In this document: positions 45,687 through 54,655 of the stretch, piece after piece
Numbering within the stretch: position 1 is the first letter of the stretch
Layout of the letters: each line of letters begins with the position of its first letter
Origin: Teichococcus wenyumeiae
Lineage (GTDB): Bacteria > Pseudomonadota > Alphaproteobacteria > Acetobacterales > Acetobacteraceae
Reading direction: 5' to 3'
Length of the DNA stretch: 64,000 nucleotides
NCBI RefSeq assembly: GCF_003696345.1
Contig: NZ_RFLX01000015.1
Location: forward strand, 62,001-126,000
The notes under the pieces: model-generated
Told to the model about the DNA's origin: nothing
The model's input: the letters and a program-made list of their open reading frames with translations, nothing else
The model's database searches: none
Made by a program: the position numbers and the translations under genes

Positions 45687-46592
45687 ATGCCCGATCAGGC
45701 ATCGCAGGAACCCTGGCAGTGGCCGGAGCCGCATTGGCGCGGGCTGGTGGACCAGGTTCGCGCCGGCCGGCGCTACCGCCCGGCGCGCTGGAAGAACGGC
45801 GCCCGCGCCGCCTTCGCCCTTTCCTTCGACGCGGACCATGAGACCAACGAACTGCGCGACGGCGGCAAGTCCATCGGCCGCCTGGCCTGGGGGCAGTACG
45901 GCCCCCGCGTCGGCGTGCCGCGCATCCTCAAGCTGCTGCGGCAGCACGACGTGCCCGCCACCTTCTACGTGCCCGCCGTCGCCGCGCTGCTGCATGAGGA
46001 GGAGCAGCGCCAGGTGATCGCCGAGGGCCACGAGATCGGCATCCATGGCTGGATTCACGAGCTGAATTCCGTGCTGCCCTACGAGGCGGAGCGGGACCTG
46101 ATGCTGCGTTCGGCCGACACGCTGGAGAAGATCACCGGCAAGCGTCCCGTCGGGCTGCGCACGCCGTCCTGGGACTTCAGCCCGAACACCCTGCGGATCG
46201 AGCGGGAGATGGGCCTACTCTACGACTCGTCCCTGATGGCGGACGAGGATTGCTACGAGCTTCTGCTGGAGGGCGAGGCCACCGGCATCGTCGAGCTGCC
46301 GGTGGAATGGGTGCGGGACGACGCGGTGTATTTCATGATGCACCGCTTCCAGTCGCTGCGGCCCTATACGCCGCCGGAAGCCGTGTTCGACATCTTCCGC
46401 CGCGAGTTCGACGCCGCCTATGAGGAAGGCGGCCTGTTCCAGCTCACCACGCATCCGCACATCATCGGCTACCGTTCGCGCATCTGGATCCTTGACGAGC
46501 TGATCCGCCATGCGAAGTCCAAGGGCGACGTGTGGTTCGCCACCCATGCCGATGTCGCGGCCTTCGCCAAGGAGAACGCGGCGGCCGAGTAA
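45687..46592 (+). CDS. Polysaccharide-deacetylase-fold (NodB/PuuE-like) hydrolase
   Basis: A 301-residue protein from the ATG at 45687, which has a strong AGGAGG site; an ATG at 45651 has none. The NodB-fold elements are FALSFDADHETN with the catalytic and metal Asp, HGWIH with the two metal His, and RTPSWDFSPNTL. The group includes peptidoglycan deacetylases and allantoinase-like (PuuE) amidases. There is no signal peptide, and the metabolic neighbours favour a cytoplasmic amidase or deacetylase. It ends before a strong hairpin. Confidence 0.88.
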   Translation: MPDQASQEPWQWPEPHWRGLVDQVRAGRRYRPARWKNGARAAFALSFDADHETNELRDGGKSIGRLAWGQYGPRVGVPRILKLLRQHDVPATFYVPAVAALLHEEEQRQVIAEGHEIGIHGWIHELNSVLPYEAERDLMLRSADTLEKITGKRPVGLRTPSWDFSPNTLRIEREMGLLYDSSLMADEDCYELLLEGEATGIVELPVEWVRDDAVYFMMHRFQSLRPYTPPEAVFDIFRREFDAAYEEGGLFQLTTHPHIIGYRSRIWILDELIRHAKSKGDVWFATHADVAAFAKENAAAE

Positions 46593-46615
46593 ACGCCGCG
46601 GCCGCCATGGTTGAC

Positions 46616-46650
46616 GAGGCCCCCTTCCCTGCTGCCGGGAAGGGGGCCTC
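46616..46650. terminator. Strong bidirectional hairpin
   Basis: GAGGCCCCCTTCCC and its exact complement form a perfect 14-bp stem around a 7-nt loop, between two convergent genes (deacetylase-like and GntR). There is no clear T tract on either side, but its strength and place suggest it ends both transcripts. Confidence 0.75.
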
Positions 46651-46699
46651 CCTCCACCGCGAACCCTTACCGGCACGCCATATGGGCCGGTTGGCCGCC

Positions 46700-47398
46700 T
46701 CAGCCGCGCACCACCGACAGGGGCGCGGATGATGGCGGCACCCCTGTGAAGCGCTGCGGCAGGTCCGCCAGCCAATGCGCCGTGTCCTCGGCCATCACGG
46801 CGCGCGCGGCATCCACGTCGCCCGCGATCATCGCCGTCCAGAAGCGGCGCAGCACCGCCAGAATCCACTGCTCCCGCACCGCGTTATCGGTCACCGGCAC
46901 CACGGCCGAGATGACGTAGAACTTGCGGTGGAGCGCCGTCATCAGTTCCGCCAGGAAGCGGTTGCGCAACTGGTCGCAGACCCGGCGGCGGAACTGCAGC
47001 AGCGTTTCGCCGAAAGCCTCGCGGTCCGTGGTGTCGATGCTGCCGATATCGGCCAGGATCGCCTGGCGTGCCGCCATGGGCAGGTGCGCGGCGAGGTCGG
47101 CGATGAAGGCCGCTTCCAGCCAGTTCTTGGTCTCGTAGATGTCGCGGATCTCGGCGGGGGTGAAGTTCACCACGTAGAAGCCCTGGCGTGGCCGGCTGAC
47201 CAGCACCCCGGCGCCTTCCAGCTCCCGCGCCGCTTCCCGCACCGGGCCGCGGCTGATGCCGAAGCGCTCGGCCAGATGCACCTCGTTCAGCCGCGCCCCC
47301 GGCCGCAGCGTGCCCTGGGCGATCAGGCGCATCAACTGCCCGCGCACCGTCTGGGTCAGGCTGGGGGAATGCAGGGGCGTGGTGCTGGCGAGGTTCAT
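46700..47398 (-). CDS. GntR-family regulator, FCD branch
   Basis: A 232-residue regulator starting at the ATG 47396-47398, with AAGGAC before it. The winged helix has LMRLIAQGTLRPGARLNEVH and ISRGPVREAARELEGAGVL. The C-terminal FCD domain shows the ligand pocket around LHRKFYVISAVVPVTDN. It is divergent from the ornithine-cyclodeaminase operon, which it most likely represses. Confidence 0.92.
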   Translation of the reverse strand: MNLASTTPLHSPSLTQTVRGQLMRLIAQGTLRPGARLNEVHLAERFGISRGPVREAARELEGAGVLVSRPRQGFYVVNFTPAEIRDIYETKNWLEAAFIADLAAHLPMAARQAILADIGSIDTTDREAFGETLLQFRRRVCDQLRNRFLAELMTALHRKFYVISAVVPVTDNAVREQWILAVLRRFWTAMIAGDVDAARAVMAEDTAHWLADLPQRFTGVPPSSAPLSVVRG

Positions 47399-47466
47399 CC
47401 GTTGTCCTTCACGGCCTTCTCCGGGCCGGGCGGGCGCGCGTCTCCTGTTCATCCGCGCTCCCGGTC

Positions 47467-47491
47467 GTAACTGTTGACAGTTAACAGTAAC
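47467..47491. promoter_or_regulatory. Promoter with inverted-repeat operator
   Basis: GTAACTGTT-N7-AACAGTAAC is an inverted repeat with 8 of 9 matching arm positions, between the GntR gene and the ornithine-cyclodeaminase operon. It contains ACTGT-TG-ACAGT, a shape close to the N-GT-N-AC-N core used by FadR-type GntR regulators. A perfect -35 box TTGACA for the rightward operon lies inside it (47474-47479). Confidence 0.6.
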
Positions 47492-47543
47492 ACCGATAGC
47501 GCTAGACGGACCAGCACGCCACGCACGTCACAGGAGTTGTTCC

Positions 47544-48608
47544 ATGACGATTGCCGCCCCCGGCCCCCTCAGCCTCGTGCCCTTCGTCAGTGTCGAGCAC
47601 ATGATGGAGATCGTGCTGGACATCGGCGTCGAGCGGCTGCTGTCGGAACTTGCCAGCTATATCGAGGCGGATTTCGCGCGGTGGGAATTGTTCGACAAGA
47701 CGCCGCGCGTCGCCGCGCATTCGGCCGAGGGCGTGATCGAGCTGATGCCGACCAGCGATGGCGAGACCTACGGCTTCAAATACGTCAACGGCCACCCGAA
47801 GAACACGCGGGAAGGCCGGCAGACCGTGACCGCCTTCGGCATGCTCGCCAAGGTCAGCGACGGCTATCCCGTGCTGCTCTCCGAGATGACGATCCTGACG
47901 GCGCTGCGCACCGCCGCGACCTCCGCCCTGGCCGCGAAATACCTAGCGCCCGCCGGCAGCCGTGTCATGGCCATGATCGGCAATGGCGCGCAATGCGAGT
48001 TCCAGGCCATGGCCTTCAAGGCCCTCTGCGGCATCGACACCGTGCGCCTTTATGACATCGACCCGGCCGCGACGCGCAAGGCGGCGCAGAACCTGTCCGG
48101 CAGCGGGCTGACGGTGGTGCCCTGCGGCAGCAGCGAGGAAGCGGTGCTGGGCGCGCAGATCATCACCACCTGCACCGCCGACAAGCAGTTCGCCACCATC
48201 CTGACAGACAACCTCGTCGGCGCCGGCGTGCACATCAACGCCATCGGCGGCGACTGCCCGGGCAAGACGGAGCTGCACAGCGACATCCTGCTGCGCGCGG
48301 GCATCTTCGTGGAATACACGCCGCAGACGCGCATCGAGGGCGAGATTCAGCAGCTTCCGCCGGACCATCCCGTCACGGAATTCTGGCAGGTGGTCACCGG
48401 GCGGGCGGAAGGCCGGCGGGATGCGGCGGAAGTGACGGTCTTCGACAGCGTCGGCTTCGCGACGGAGGATTTCTCCGCCCTGCGCTATGTGCGGGACCAG
48501 TTGCTGCGCACGGGAAAATACGCGCAGCTGGACCTGCTGGCCGACCCGGACGACCCGCGCGACCTTTACGGCATGCTGCTGCGCGCCGGCCTCAGGGCCG
48601 CCGCGTGA
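47544..48608 (+). CDS. Ornithine cyclodeaminase/mu-crystallin family protein
   Basis: A 354-residue protein starting at 47544 after CAGGAG. It has LLSEMTILTALRTAATSALA (substrate Arg region) and the NAD-binding IGNGAQCEFQAMAF motif followed by RLYDIDP. Ornithine cyclodeaminase turns ornithine to proline and ammonia; many members instead reduce imino acids or act in opine or siderophore pathways. It is coupled to an M20 amidohydrolase gene, so a modified amino acid is a plausible substrate. Confidence 0.92.
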   Translation: MTIAAPGPLSLVPFVSVEHMMEIVLDIGVERLLSELASYIEADFARWELFDKTPRVAAHSAEGVIELMPTSDGETYGFKYVNGHPKNTREGRQTVTAFGMLAKVSDGYPVLLSEMTILTALRTAATSALAAKYLAPAGSRVMAMIGNGAQCEFQAMAFKALCGIDTVRLYDIDPAATRKAAQNLSGSGLTVVPCGSSEEAVLGAQIITTCTADKQFATILTDNLVGAGVHINAIGGDCPGKTELHSDILLRAGIFVEYTPQTRIEGEIQQLPPDHPVTEFWQVVTGRAEGRRDAAEVTVFDSVGFATEDFSALRYVRDQLLRTGKYAQLDLLADPDDPRDLYGMLLRAGLRAAA

Positions 48609-48610
48609 CC

Positions 48611-49819
48611 ATGTTCCTGACCAACCGCGATGCGGTGGAACTGGCGGAATGGCGGCGCGGCCTGCACCGGATGCCGGAACTCTCCGGGCAGGAGGCCGGC
48701 ACCGCCCGCGCGGTGCAGGCCATGCTGGCCGCCGCCGGCGCGGACCATGTGCTGGCCGGCCTGGGCGGGCATGGCGTGGCCGCAATCTTCGAAGGCGCGG
48801 CGCCAGGGCCCACGGTGATGTTCCGCGCCGAGCTGGACGGGCTGCCCATCCAGGAACTCTCGGAGGCGCCGCACCGCTCCGGCGTGCACGGCCGGGCGCA
48901 TGCCTGCGGCCATGACGGGCATATGGCCATGCTGGCGGCGCTGGCGCGCGGCTTCGGCCGGCAGCGGCCGCAGCGGGGCCGCGTGGTGCTGCTGTTCCAG
49001 CCGGCGGAGGAGGATGGCACCGGCGCCGCCGCCGTGATCGCCGACCCGGCCTTCGCCGCCATCCGCCCGGACCTCGCCTTCGCCTGCCACAACATGCCCG
49101 GCCTGCCCTTCGGCGCCGTGGCGCTGGCCGCGGGGCCGGCCAATTGCGCTTCCGCCGGCATGCGGATCGTGCTGTCCGGCCGCACCGCCCATGCCTCGGC
49201 CCCCGAGACCGGGCTTTCGCCCATGGCGGCCGTGGCGCGGCTGATGCCGGAGCTGACGGCGCTGGGCGGCGGCGACTGGCTGGCGCCCGACTTCGCCATG
49301 GTGACGGTGACGCATGCCGCCCTAGGCGAGCCCTGCTTCGGCATCGCCCCCGGCCAGGCCGAGGTCTGGTGCACGCTGCGCACCCTGAACGATGCGCGGA
49401 TGCAGCGCCTGCGCGGGCAGGCCGAGGCCCTGGCGCGGCAGGCGGCGGCGGATACCGGCCTGGATGTCGGGATCGTCTACCAGGATGTCTTCAACCATTG
49501 CGAGAATGCGCCGGAGGCCGTGGCGCATCTGCGCCGCGCCTGCGAGGCCGAGGGCATCCCCCATGGCCCACGGGGGCTGCCGCTGCGGGCCTCGGAGGAT
49601 TTCGGCCGCTTCCGGCAGCTCGCGCCCAGCGCGATGTTCCTGCTCGGCGCCGGGGAAGGCCGGCCCAGCTTGCACAACCCCGATTACGACTTCCCCGACG
49701 ACCTGATCGCGATCGGCGCCCGCATCTTCATGCGCACGGCACGGGACATCCTGGGGCCCGCCGAGGCCGAAGCCACCCCGCAGGCGACACCCGCCCCCGC
49801 ACCGGAGGACACCGCATGA
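48611..49819 (+). CDS. M20D-family amidohydrolase
   Basis: A 402-residue metal-dependent amidohydrolase (hippurate or N-acyl-amino-acid type). The start is the ATG at 48611; a GTG at 48605 overlapping the upstream stop is also possible. The metal ligands are visible in HACGHDGHM and PAEEDGTGAA, and the dimer domain carries SGRTAHASAPETGLSP. It hydrolyses an N-acyl or indole-type conjugate of an amino acid. It overlaps the next gene by ATGA. Confidence 0.94.
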   Translation: MFLTNRDAVELAEWRRGLHRMPELSGQEAGTARAVQAMLAAAGADHVLAGLGGHGVAAIFEGAAPGPTVMFRAELDGLPIQELSEAPHRSGVHGRAHACGHDGHMAMLAALARGFGRQRPQRGRVVLLFQPAEEDGTGAAAVIADPAFAAIRPDLAFACHNMPGLPFGAVALAAGPANCASAGMRIVLSGRTAHASAPETGLSPMAAVARLMPELTALGGGDWLAPDFAMVTVTHAALGEPCFGIAPGQAEVWCTLRTLNDARMQRLRGQAEALARQAAADTGLDVGIVYQDVFNHCENAPEAVAHLRRACEAEGIPHGPRGLPLRASEDFGRFRQLAPSAMFLLGAGEGRPSLHNPDYDFPDDLIAIGARIFMRTARDILGPAEAEATPQATPAPAPEDTA

Positions 49820-51399
49820 CTGGCTTTCCCCGCCGCCTGATCCTGGGCGCCGCCCTGGCGCCCGCCCTGCTGCCGGCGGCACGCCCCGCGCGGGCGCAGG
49901 CGGGCCGCCTGCTGGACCTCGCCGTCGGCGCCCCGCCTAGCTCGGTGGACCCGCATTTCTATACGCTCACGCCCAACAATGCCCTGGCGGCGCATCTCTT
50001 CGATTACCTGGTGCACCGGGACGCGCAGGGCCGCCTGGTGCCGGGCCTCGCCACCTCCTGGCGCCTGGTGGATGACACAACCTGGGAATTCCAGTTGCGG
50101 GAAGGCATCCGCTTCCACAACAACGAGCCTTTCACCGCGCGGGACGTGGCCTATACCATCGAGCGCGTGCCGACCGTGGTGAACAGCCCCGGCTCCTTCG
50201 CCGTCTATACCAAGGCGATCCAGCGGGTGGAGATCGTGAACCCGCATTGCCTCCGCTTCCAGACAGCCGGCGTCTATCCGCTGCTGCCGGCGGATCTGTC
50301 GCAGGTTGCCATCATCTGGCACGGGCTGGGCGCGAACCCGGCGACGGGCGACTTCAACAACGGCAAGAACGCCATCGGCACCGGGCCCTACCGCCTCGTT
50401 TCCTTCCGTTCCGGCGACCGGGTGGAGCTGGTGCGCAACGATGCCTACTGGGGCAGAAAGGCGGCCTGGGAGCGGGTGAACTACCGCATCATCGCCAATG
50501 ACGGCGCCCGCACCGCCGCGCTGCAGGCCGGCGATGTCGCCTTCATCGATGCCGTGCCGACCAACGACATCGCGCGCCTGCGCGGCGAGGCCGGCCTCGC
50601 GCTGTCGGAGATCACCAGCCTGCGCTCCGTCTATCTCCGCACCGATTTCCGCGCCGAATCCCCCTATGTCACCGGCCCGAATGGCGAGGCCATCCGCAAC
50701 CCGATGACGGACCTGCGGGTGCGGCAGGCGATGTCCATCGCGATCAACCGCCCCGCCATCGCGGACCGCGTCATGTCCGGCGCCGCGCTGCCGACCGGCC
50801 AGCTGATGCCGCCGGAGACCTATGGCTATGTGCCGGACCTGCCCTTCCCCGCCTTCGACCCGGAGAAGGCGCGCAAGCTGCTGGCGGAAGCCGGGCTGCC
50901 CAATGGCTTCGGGGTCACGCTGCTGGCTTCCAACGACCGCTACGTGAACGATGCGCAGATCGCGCAGAGCATCGGGCAGATGTGGAGCCGCGTCGGCATC
51001 AAGACGAAGGTGGAGACCATGCCCTTCGCCGTGGTGGCGCAGCGCGGCGCGCGGCGCGATGCCAGCATCACCATGGGCGGCTGGTCCAATTCGGGCGGCG
51101 AGCCCTCGGCCGGCCTGCGCGGGTTGCTCGGCACCCGCGACATGGAAAAGGGCTGGGGCACCGTGAACCACGTCGGCTATTCCAGCGCGGAATACGACCG
51201 CGTGCTGACGCAAGCGCTGGCGACCGTCGACGATGCGGCGCGCGAGAAGCTGTTCCAGGACGCCACACGCATCGCCGCCGCCGATGCCGCCTGGGTGCCG
51301 CTGCATATCCAGAAGAATATCTGGGCCATGCGGCGCGGCGTCAGCCATATGCCCCGCGCGGATGAGATGACGCTGGCCATGGATGTGCTGCCCGCCTGA
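49816..51399 (+). CDS. ABC importer binding protein, family 5 (dipeptide/nickel type)
   Basis: A 527-residue periplasmic binding protein. A signal peptide cleaves near PARAQA. Family marks: LVPGLATSWRLVDDTTWEFQLREG, FTARDVAYTIERV, GTGPYRLVSF, IRNPMTDLRVRQAMSIAINR and the C-terminal AAWVPLH segment. It would normally serve a Dpp/Opp-type importer, but no permease or ATPase gene is linked. The locus encodes only a DASS transporter. It may bring peptides or amides to the M20 and cyclodeaminase enzymes through a shared importer. Confidence 0.92.
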   Translation: MTGFPRRLILGAALAPALLPAARPARAQAGRLLDLAVGAPPSSVDPHFYTLTPNNALAAHLFDYLVHRDAQGRLVPGLATSWRLVDDTTWEFQLREGIRFHNNEPFTARDVAYTIERVPTVVNSPGSFAVYTKAIQRVEIVNPHCLRFQTAGVYPLLPADLSQVAIIWHGLGANPATGDFNNGKNAIGTGPYRLVSFRSGDRVELVRNDAYWGRKAAWERVNYRIIANDGARTAALQAGDVAFIDAVPTNDIARLRGEAGLALSEITSLRSVYLRTDFRAESPYVTGPNGEAIRNPMTDLRVRQAMSIAINRPAIADRVMSGAALPTGQLMPPETYGYVPDLPFPAFDPEKARKLLAEAGLPNGFGVTLLASNDRYVNDAQIAQSIGQMWSRVGIKTKVETMPFAVVAQRGARRDASITMGGWSNSGGEPSAGLRGLLGTRDMEKGWGTVNHVGYSSAEYDRVLTQALATVDDAAREKLFQDATRIAAADAAWVPLHIQKNIWAMRRGVSHMPRADEMTLAMDVLPA

Positions 51400-51413
51400 G
51401 GCTCTGCCGCGGC

Positions 51414-51441
51414 AACTGCCCGATGAAGTGATCGGGCGGTT
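51414..51441 (+). terminator. Terminator after the family-5 binding protein gene
   Basis: An 11-bp stem (AACTGCCCGAT with ATCGGGCGGTT, one G-U pair) with a 6-nt loop lies 15 bp past the stop, followed by a short T-rich tail (TCTTG). It probably ends the cyclodeaminase operon. Confidence 0.65.
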
Positions 51442-51537
51442 CTTGCGGCGGGAGGAGGAGGATTTCCATCTGACACCCAGGCGGATGATGGCGCCGTGGC
51501 CGCCGCCCTGCTCGGCGGACGGCGCGGAGGGTTGATG

Positions 51538-52290
51538 ATGTCTGCTCCACAGGATCCGGCGGTGCCCCGCCGCGTGACGATGGGCGCCGGGCTGGCGGCC
51601 CTGGCCGCAGCCCCCGCGAAGGCCGCCGGAGAGGCCCAGGCCGGCAGGGCGGGGCATGTCGTCCTGCTGGGCGATTCGATCCTCGACAACGGCGCCTATG
51701 TGGCTGGCGGACCGGATGTCATTGCCCAGCTTCGCCCGCTGTTGCCGCAGGGATGGCAGGCCGGGCTGGCGGCGCGGGACGGGGCTGTGGTGAGCGGTGT
51801 CGCGCGCCAGTTGGAGCAGGCCCCCGGTGCGGCGACGCATCTGGTGGTCAGCGCCGGCGGCAACGACGCGCTGCGGCAGGAAGGCCTGCTGGCCCAGCCG
51901 GCGCGAAGCGTGGCGGAGGCCGTGCAGCGGCTGGCGGAGATGCAGCAGGCCTTCCGCCAGGACTACAGGATGATGCTGCAAGCCGTATCGGCCCGCCGCC
52001 TGCCGGTGGCGCTCTGCACCATCTATGACCCGCGCTTCCCGGACCAGCAGCAGCGGAACCTGGCGGTGACGGGCCTGGCGCTGTTCAACGACGTGATCAT
52101 CCGGGAAGCGTTCCGGCTGGGCCTGCCGCTGATCGACCTTCGGCTGATCTGCGACCAGGATGGCGATTTCGCCAATCCGATCGAGCCTTCGGTGCAAGGC
52201 GGTCGGAAGATCGCGGCGGCCATCGCGCGCTTCGTGACGGGAGAGCCGGCGCCGCGCGGCAGCACCGTCGATACCGGCGGCCCGAGGTAG
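51538..52290 (+). CDS. SGNH/GDSL-type hydrolase-like protein
   Basis: A 250-residue protein; two adjacent ATG codons (51535, 51538) follow GGAGG and the second has better spacing. A signal-like Ala-rich segment spans residues 12-30. The GDS nucleophile (G45-D46-S47) is in LLGDSILDN, the GND block in SAGGNDAL. The C-terminal block that normally carries the catalytic DxxH reads NPIEPSVQGG, so Glu stands where His is expected. It could be a variant with altered catalysis. It lies just before the DASS transporter gene. Confidence 0.82.
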   Translation: MSAPQDPAVPRRVTMGAGLAALAAAPAKAAGEAQAGRAGHVVLLGDSILDNGAYVAGGPDVIAQLRPLLPQGWQAGLAARDGAVVSGVARQLEQAPGAATHLVVSAGGNDALRQEGLLAQPARSVAEAVQRLAEMQQAFRQDYRMMLQAVSARRLPVALCTIYDPRFPDQQQRNLAVTGLALFNDVIIREAFRLGLPLIDLRLICDQDGDFANPIEPSVQGGRKIAAAIARFVTGEPAPRGSTVDTGGPR

Positions 52291-52353
52291 CCGCTCTTCC
52301 TCTCCGCCTCCCGCCATGGTCCTTTGGCCTCAACAGAGGATGAAGGGCTTCAC

Positions 52354-53664
52354 ATGGGATCATCTGCTGCCTGGGGCGGGTTGCTGCTGCCTGGCCTGCT
52401 GACAGCCGGCACGATCGGGCTTTGGGCCGCATCCCGGCTGCCCGAGTATCTGACGGCCCTGTTGTTCTTCGCCATCGCGATGATCCTGGGCATCGCCCCG
52501 GCCGAGGTGGTGTTCTCCGGCTTCCTGTCATCGGCCTTCTGGCTGGTGCTCAGCGGCTTCGTGCTCGGCGTGGCGATCCGGAAGGTGGGGCTGGCCGACC
52601 GCGCCGCCCGGCTCCTGGCGGCGCATCTTTCCGGCTCCTGGCCGCGCATGGTGGGCGGCGTCGTGCTGCTGACCTATGCGCTGGCCTTCGCCATGCCCTC
52701 CAACATGGGGCGGATCACGCTGCTGATGCCGGTCGTCATGGCGCTCGCGGATCGTGCCGGGCTGGCTGAGGGCGGCCGGGGGCGCATCGGCCTCGCGCTC
52801 GCGGTGGGCTTCGGCACCTTCCAGCTTTCCGCCAGCATCCTGCCGGCGAATGTGCCCAACCTGATCATGGCCGGCGCGGCGGAGCGGGCCTATGGGGCGC
52901 ATTTCACCTACCTCTCCTACCTGCTGCTGCACGCCCCGGTGCTGGGCCTGCTGAAGGGCGCGGTGCTGACCGGGTGCATCAGCGCCCTGTTCCCGGCCAC
53001 GCCCCGCAAGGACATCGTGGCGGAGGCCCCCGGGCCGCTCAGCGCCGCCGAGCGCCGCATGGGCCTGCTGCTCGCCACCACGCTGCTGCTCTGGACCACG
53101 GATGCCTGGCACGGCATCCAGCCGGCCTGGGTGGGCCTCGGCGCCGCCTGCTTCTGCCTGCTGCCACGCGTCGGCTTTCTCAGCGGCGATGAATTCGCGG
53201 CCGGGGCGAATATCCGCACCTGCATTTATGTCGCCGGCATCCTGGGCGTCACCGCGGTGGTGGTGCATTCCGGCCTGGGGGCCATGATCGGGGATGCGCT
53301 GCTGCCCCTGCTGCCGCTCGACCCCGCCCGCCCCGGCCTCGGCTTCGCCACCCTGGCGGCCCTGACCGTGCTGCTGAACTTCGTTGTCACGGCCAATGGC
53401 GTCCCGGCCCTCTTCACCCCCCTCGCCCAGGGCCTGGCCGAGGGAACCGGCCTGCCGCTGCTGACGGTGCTGATGGTGCAGGTGATCGGCTATGCCACGC
53501 CGCTGCTGCCCTACCAGGCCTCCCCGATCGTCGTGGCCATGGGCATGGGCAAGGTGCCGGCGCGGGACGGGCTCCGGCTCTGCCTGCTCCTAGCGGTGGT
53601 GACGCTCGCCCTGCTGGTGCCGCTGGACTATGCCTGGTTCAGGCTCCTCGGGTGGATCTCCTGA
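52354..53664 (+). CDS. DASS/SLC13-type anion transporter
   Basis: A 436-residue membrane protein with about eleven hydrophobic segments, starting at the ATG 52354 after AAGGG. It fits the DASS family: FWLVLSGFVLGVAIRKVGLADR near residue 60, the ALAFAMPSNMGRITLLMP segment, and VVTANGVPALFTPL with the second conserved SNT-like region replaced by TANG. These carriers move dicarboxylates, citrate or sulfate with cations. It probably imports the acid used by the neighbouring genes. Confidence 0.88.
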   Translation: MGSSAAWGGLLLPGLLTAGTIGLWAASRLPEYLTALLFFAIAMILGIAPAEVVFSGFLSSAFWLVLSGFVLGVAIRKVGLADRAARLLAAHLSGSWPRMVGGVVLLTYALAFAMPSNMGRITLLMPVVMALADRAGLAEGGRGRIGLALAVGFGTFQLSASILPANVPNLIMAGAAERAYGAHFTYLSYLLLHAPVLGLLKGAVLTGCISALFPATPRKDIVAEAPGPLSAAERRMGLLLATTLLLWTTDAWHGIQPAWVGLGAACFCLLPRVGFLSGDEFAAGANIRTCIYVAGILGVTAVVVHSGLGAMIGDALLPLLPLDPARPGLGFATLAALTVLLNFVVTANGVPALFTPLAQGLAEGTGLPLLTVLMVQVIGYATPLLPYQASPIVVAMGMGKVPARDGLRLCLLLAVVTLALLVPLDYAWFRLLGWIS

Positions 53665-53686
53665 CCGCCGGCACCGGGCGGCCGGG

Positions 53687-54568
53687 CTACAGCGCCACGT
53701 TCCAGGCCTCGGGCACCAGCACATAGCCGTCGCCGTGGCGGGCCATATGCGCGAAGCCGGGGAAATGCAGGTGCATCCCGGCGACCAGCAGCCGGTCCGC
53801 CGCCACCATGTCGAAGACCCGGCGCCGCGTGTCGGCGGCCTGCTCCGGCTCCACGTCGAACTGCATGCCGACCTCCGGGCGGGGCACCTGGATCTCGGGC
53901 ACATGCACGATGTCGCCCCAGATCAGCAGCGTCTCGTCGCCGGAGGCAATGGCATAGCCGCAGTGCCCCGGCGTATGGCCGGGAAAGGGCATGGCCGTGA
54001 CGCCCGGGAAGACCTCGCCGCCCTCGAACAGGCGCAGCCGCTGGCGGTAGGGCGCCAGCTGCTCCTTCGCCTCCGCGAAGTAAGGGAAGCCCTGCCCGGT
54101 TTCTGCGGCGCGGGTGGCGGAGGCCGGGTCATCCCAATAGGCCAGCTCGTCCACATGCATGACCAGCTCGGCGTTCGGGAACAGCGCGCGGCCGTCCGCG
54201 CCCGTCAGGCCACTGGAGTGGTCGGGGTGTAGGTGGGTCATCAGGATGGTATCGACCTCGGCCGGGTCCACGCCGGCTGCGGCCAGGTTCTGGAAGAGCT
54301 TCCCGGCCATGGCGAACATGGAAGGCCCGCAGCCCGTGTCGATCAGCGCCGTGCGACCGCCGCCGCGCACCAGGAAGGTATTGACCGAGCCGCATCGCGG
54401 CGTCGGCCGGAAGGCCTCGGTCAGCATGCGCGCGGCATCGTCGCCGGAGATATTCTGCAGCGCCGCGTTGGAGCCTCTCAGGAAGCCATCGCTGACGGCG
54501 CTGAGCAGGATGGTGCCGATCCTGCGGTGGTACAGGCCCGGAACCTGAGCCTCGGGGAGATGTGCCAT
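53687..54568 (-). CDS. MBL-fold hydrolase
   Basis: A 293-residue cytoplasmic MBL protein with complete metal ligands: H112-L-H114-P-D116-H117 in THLHPDHSSG, GHTPGHCGY near residue 198, and WGDIVH with the bridging Asp. It resembles lactonase and phenol-hydrolase-like members. It lies downstream of the SMP-30 operon's terminator and convergent with the DASS gene. AAGGAT precedes its ATG. Confidence 0.93.
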   Translation of the reverse strand: MAHLPEAQVPGLYHRRIGTILLSAVSDGFLRGSNAALQNISGDDAARMLTEAFRPTPRCGSVNTFLVRGGGRTALIDTGCGPSMFAMAGKLFQNLAAAGVDPAEVDTILMTHLHPDHSSGLTGADGRALFPNAELVMHVDELAYWDDPASATRAAETGQGFPYFAEAKEQLAPYRQRLRLFEGGEVFPGVTAMPFPGHTPGHCGYAIASGDETLLIWGDIVHVPEIQVPRPEVGMQFDVEPEQAADTRRRVFDMVAADRLLVAGMHLHFPGFAHMARHGDGYVLVPEAWNVAL

Positions 54569-54619
54569 GTCGGGATATCCTTCCGCTGCCCCGGCGCGGC
54601 CCGCGCCAGCCGGCAGGAC

Positions 54620-54648
54620 AAAAGAGCCGGGGGACGCAGGCCCCCGGC
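54620..54648 (-). terminator. Rho-independent terminator of the aromatic-type operon
   Basis: Leftward, GCCGGGGG-N7-CCCCCGGC forms an 8-bp stem (54626-54648) followed by TCTTTTG, a proper U tract. It is 8 bp past the SMP-30 stop and ends the ten-gene operon. Confidence 0.85.
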
Positions 54649-54655
54649 GCGCCTT

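Noticed and set aside
49684-52317. 877-codon open frame on the - strand
   Set aside because: Antisense to the M20, family-5 binding protein and SGNH genes; no recognisable domain.
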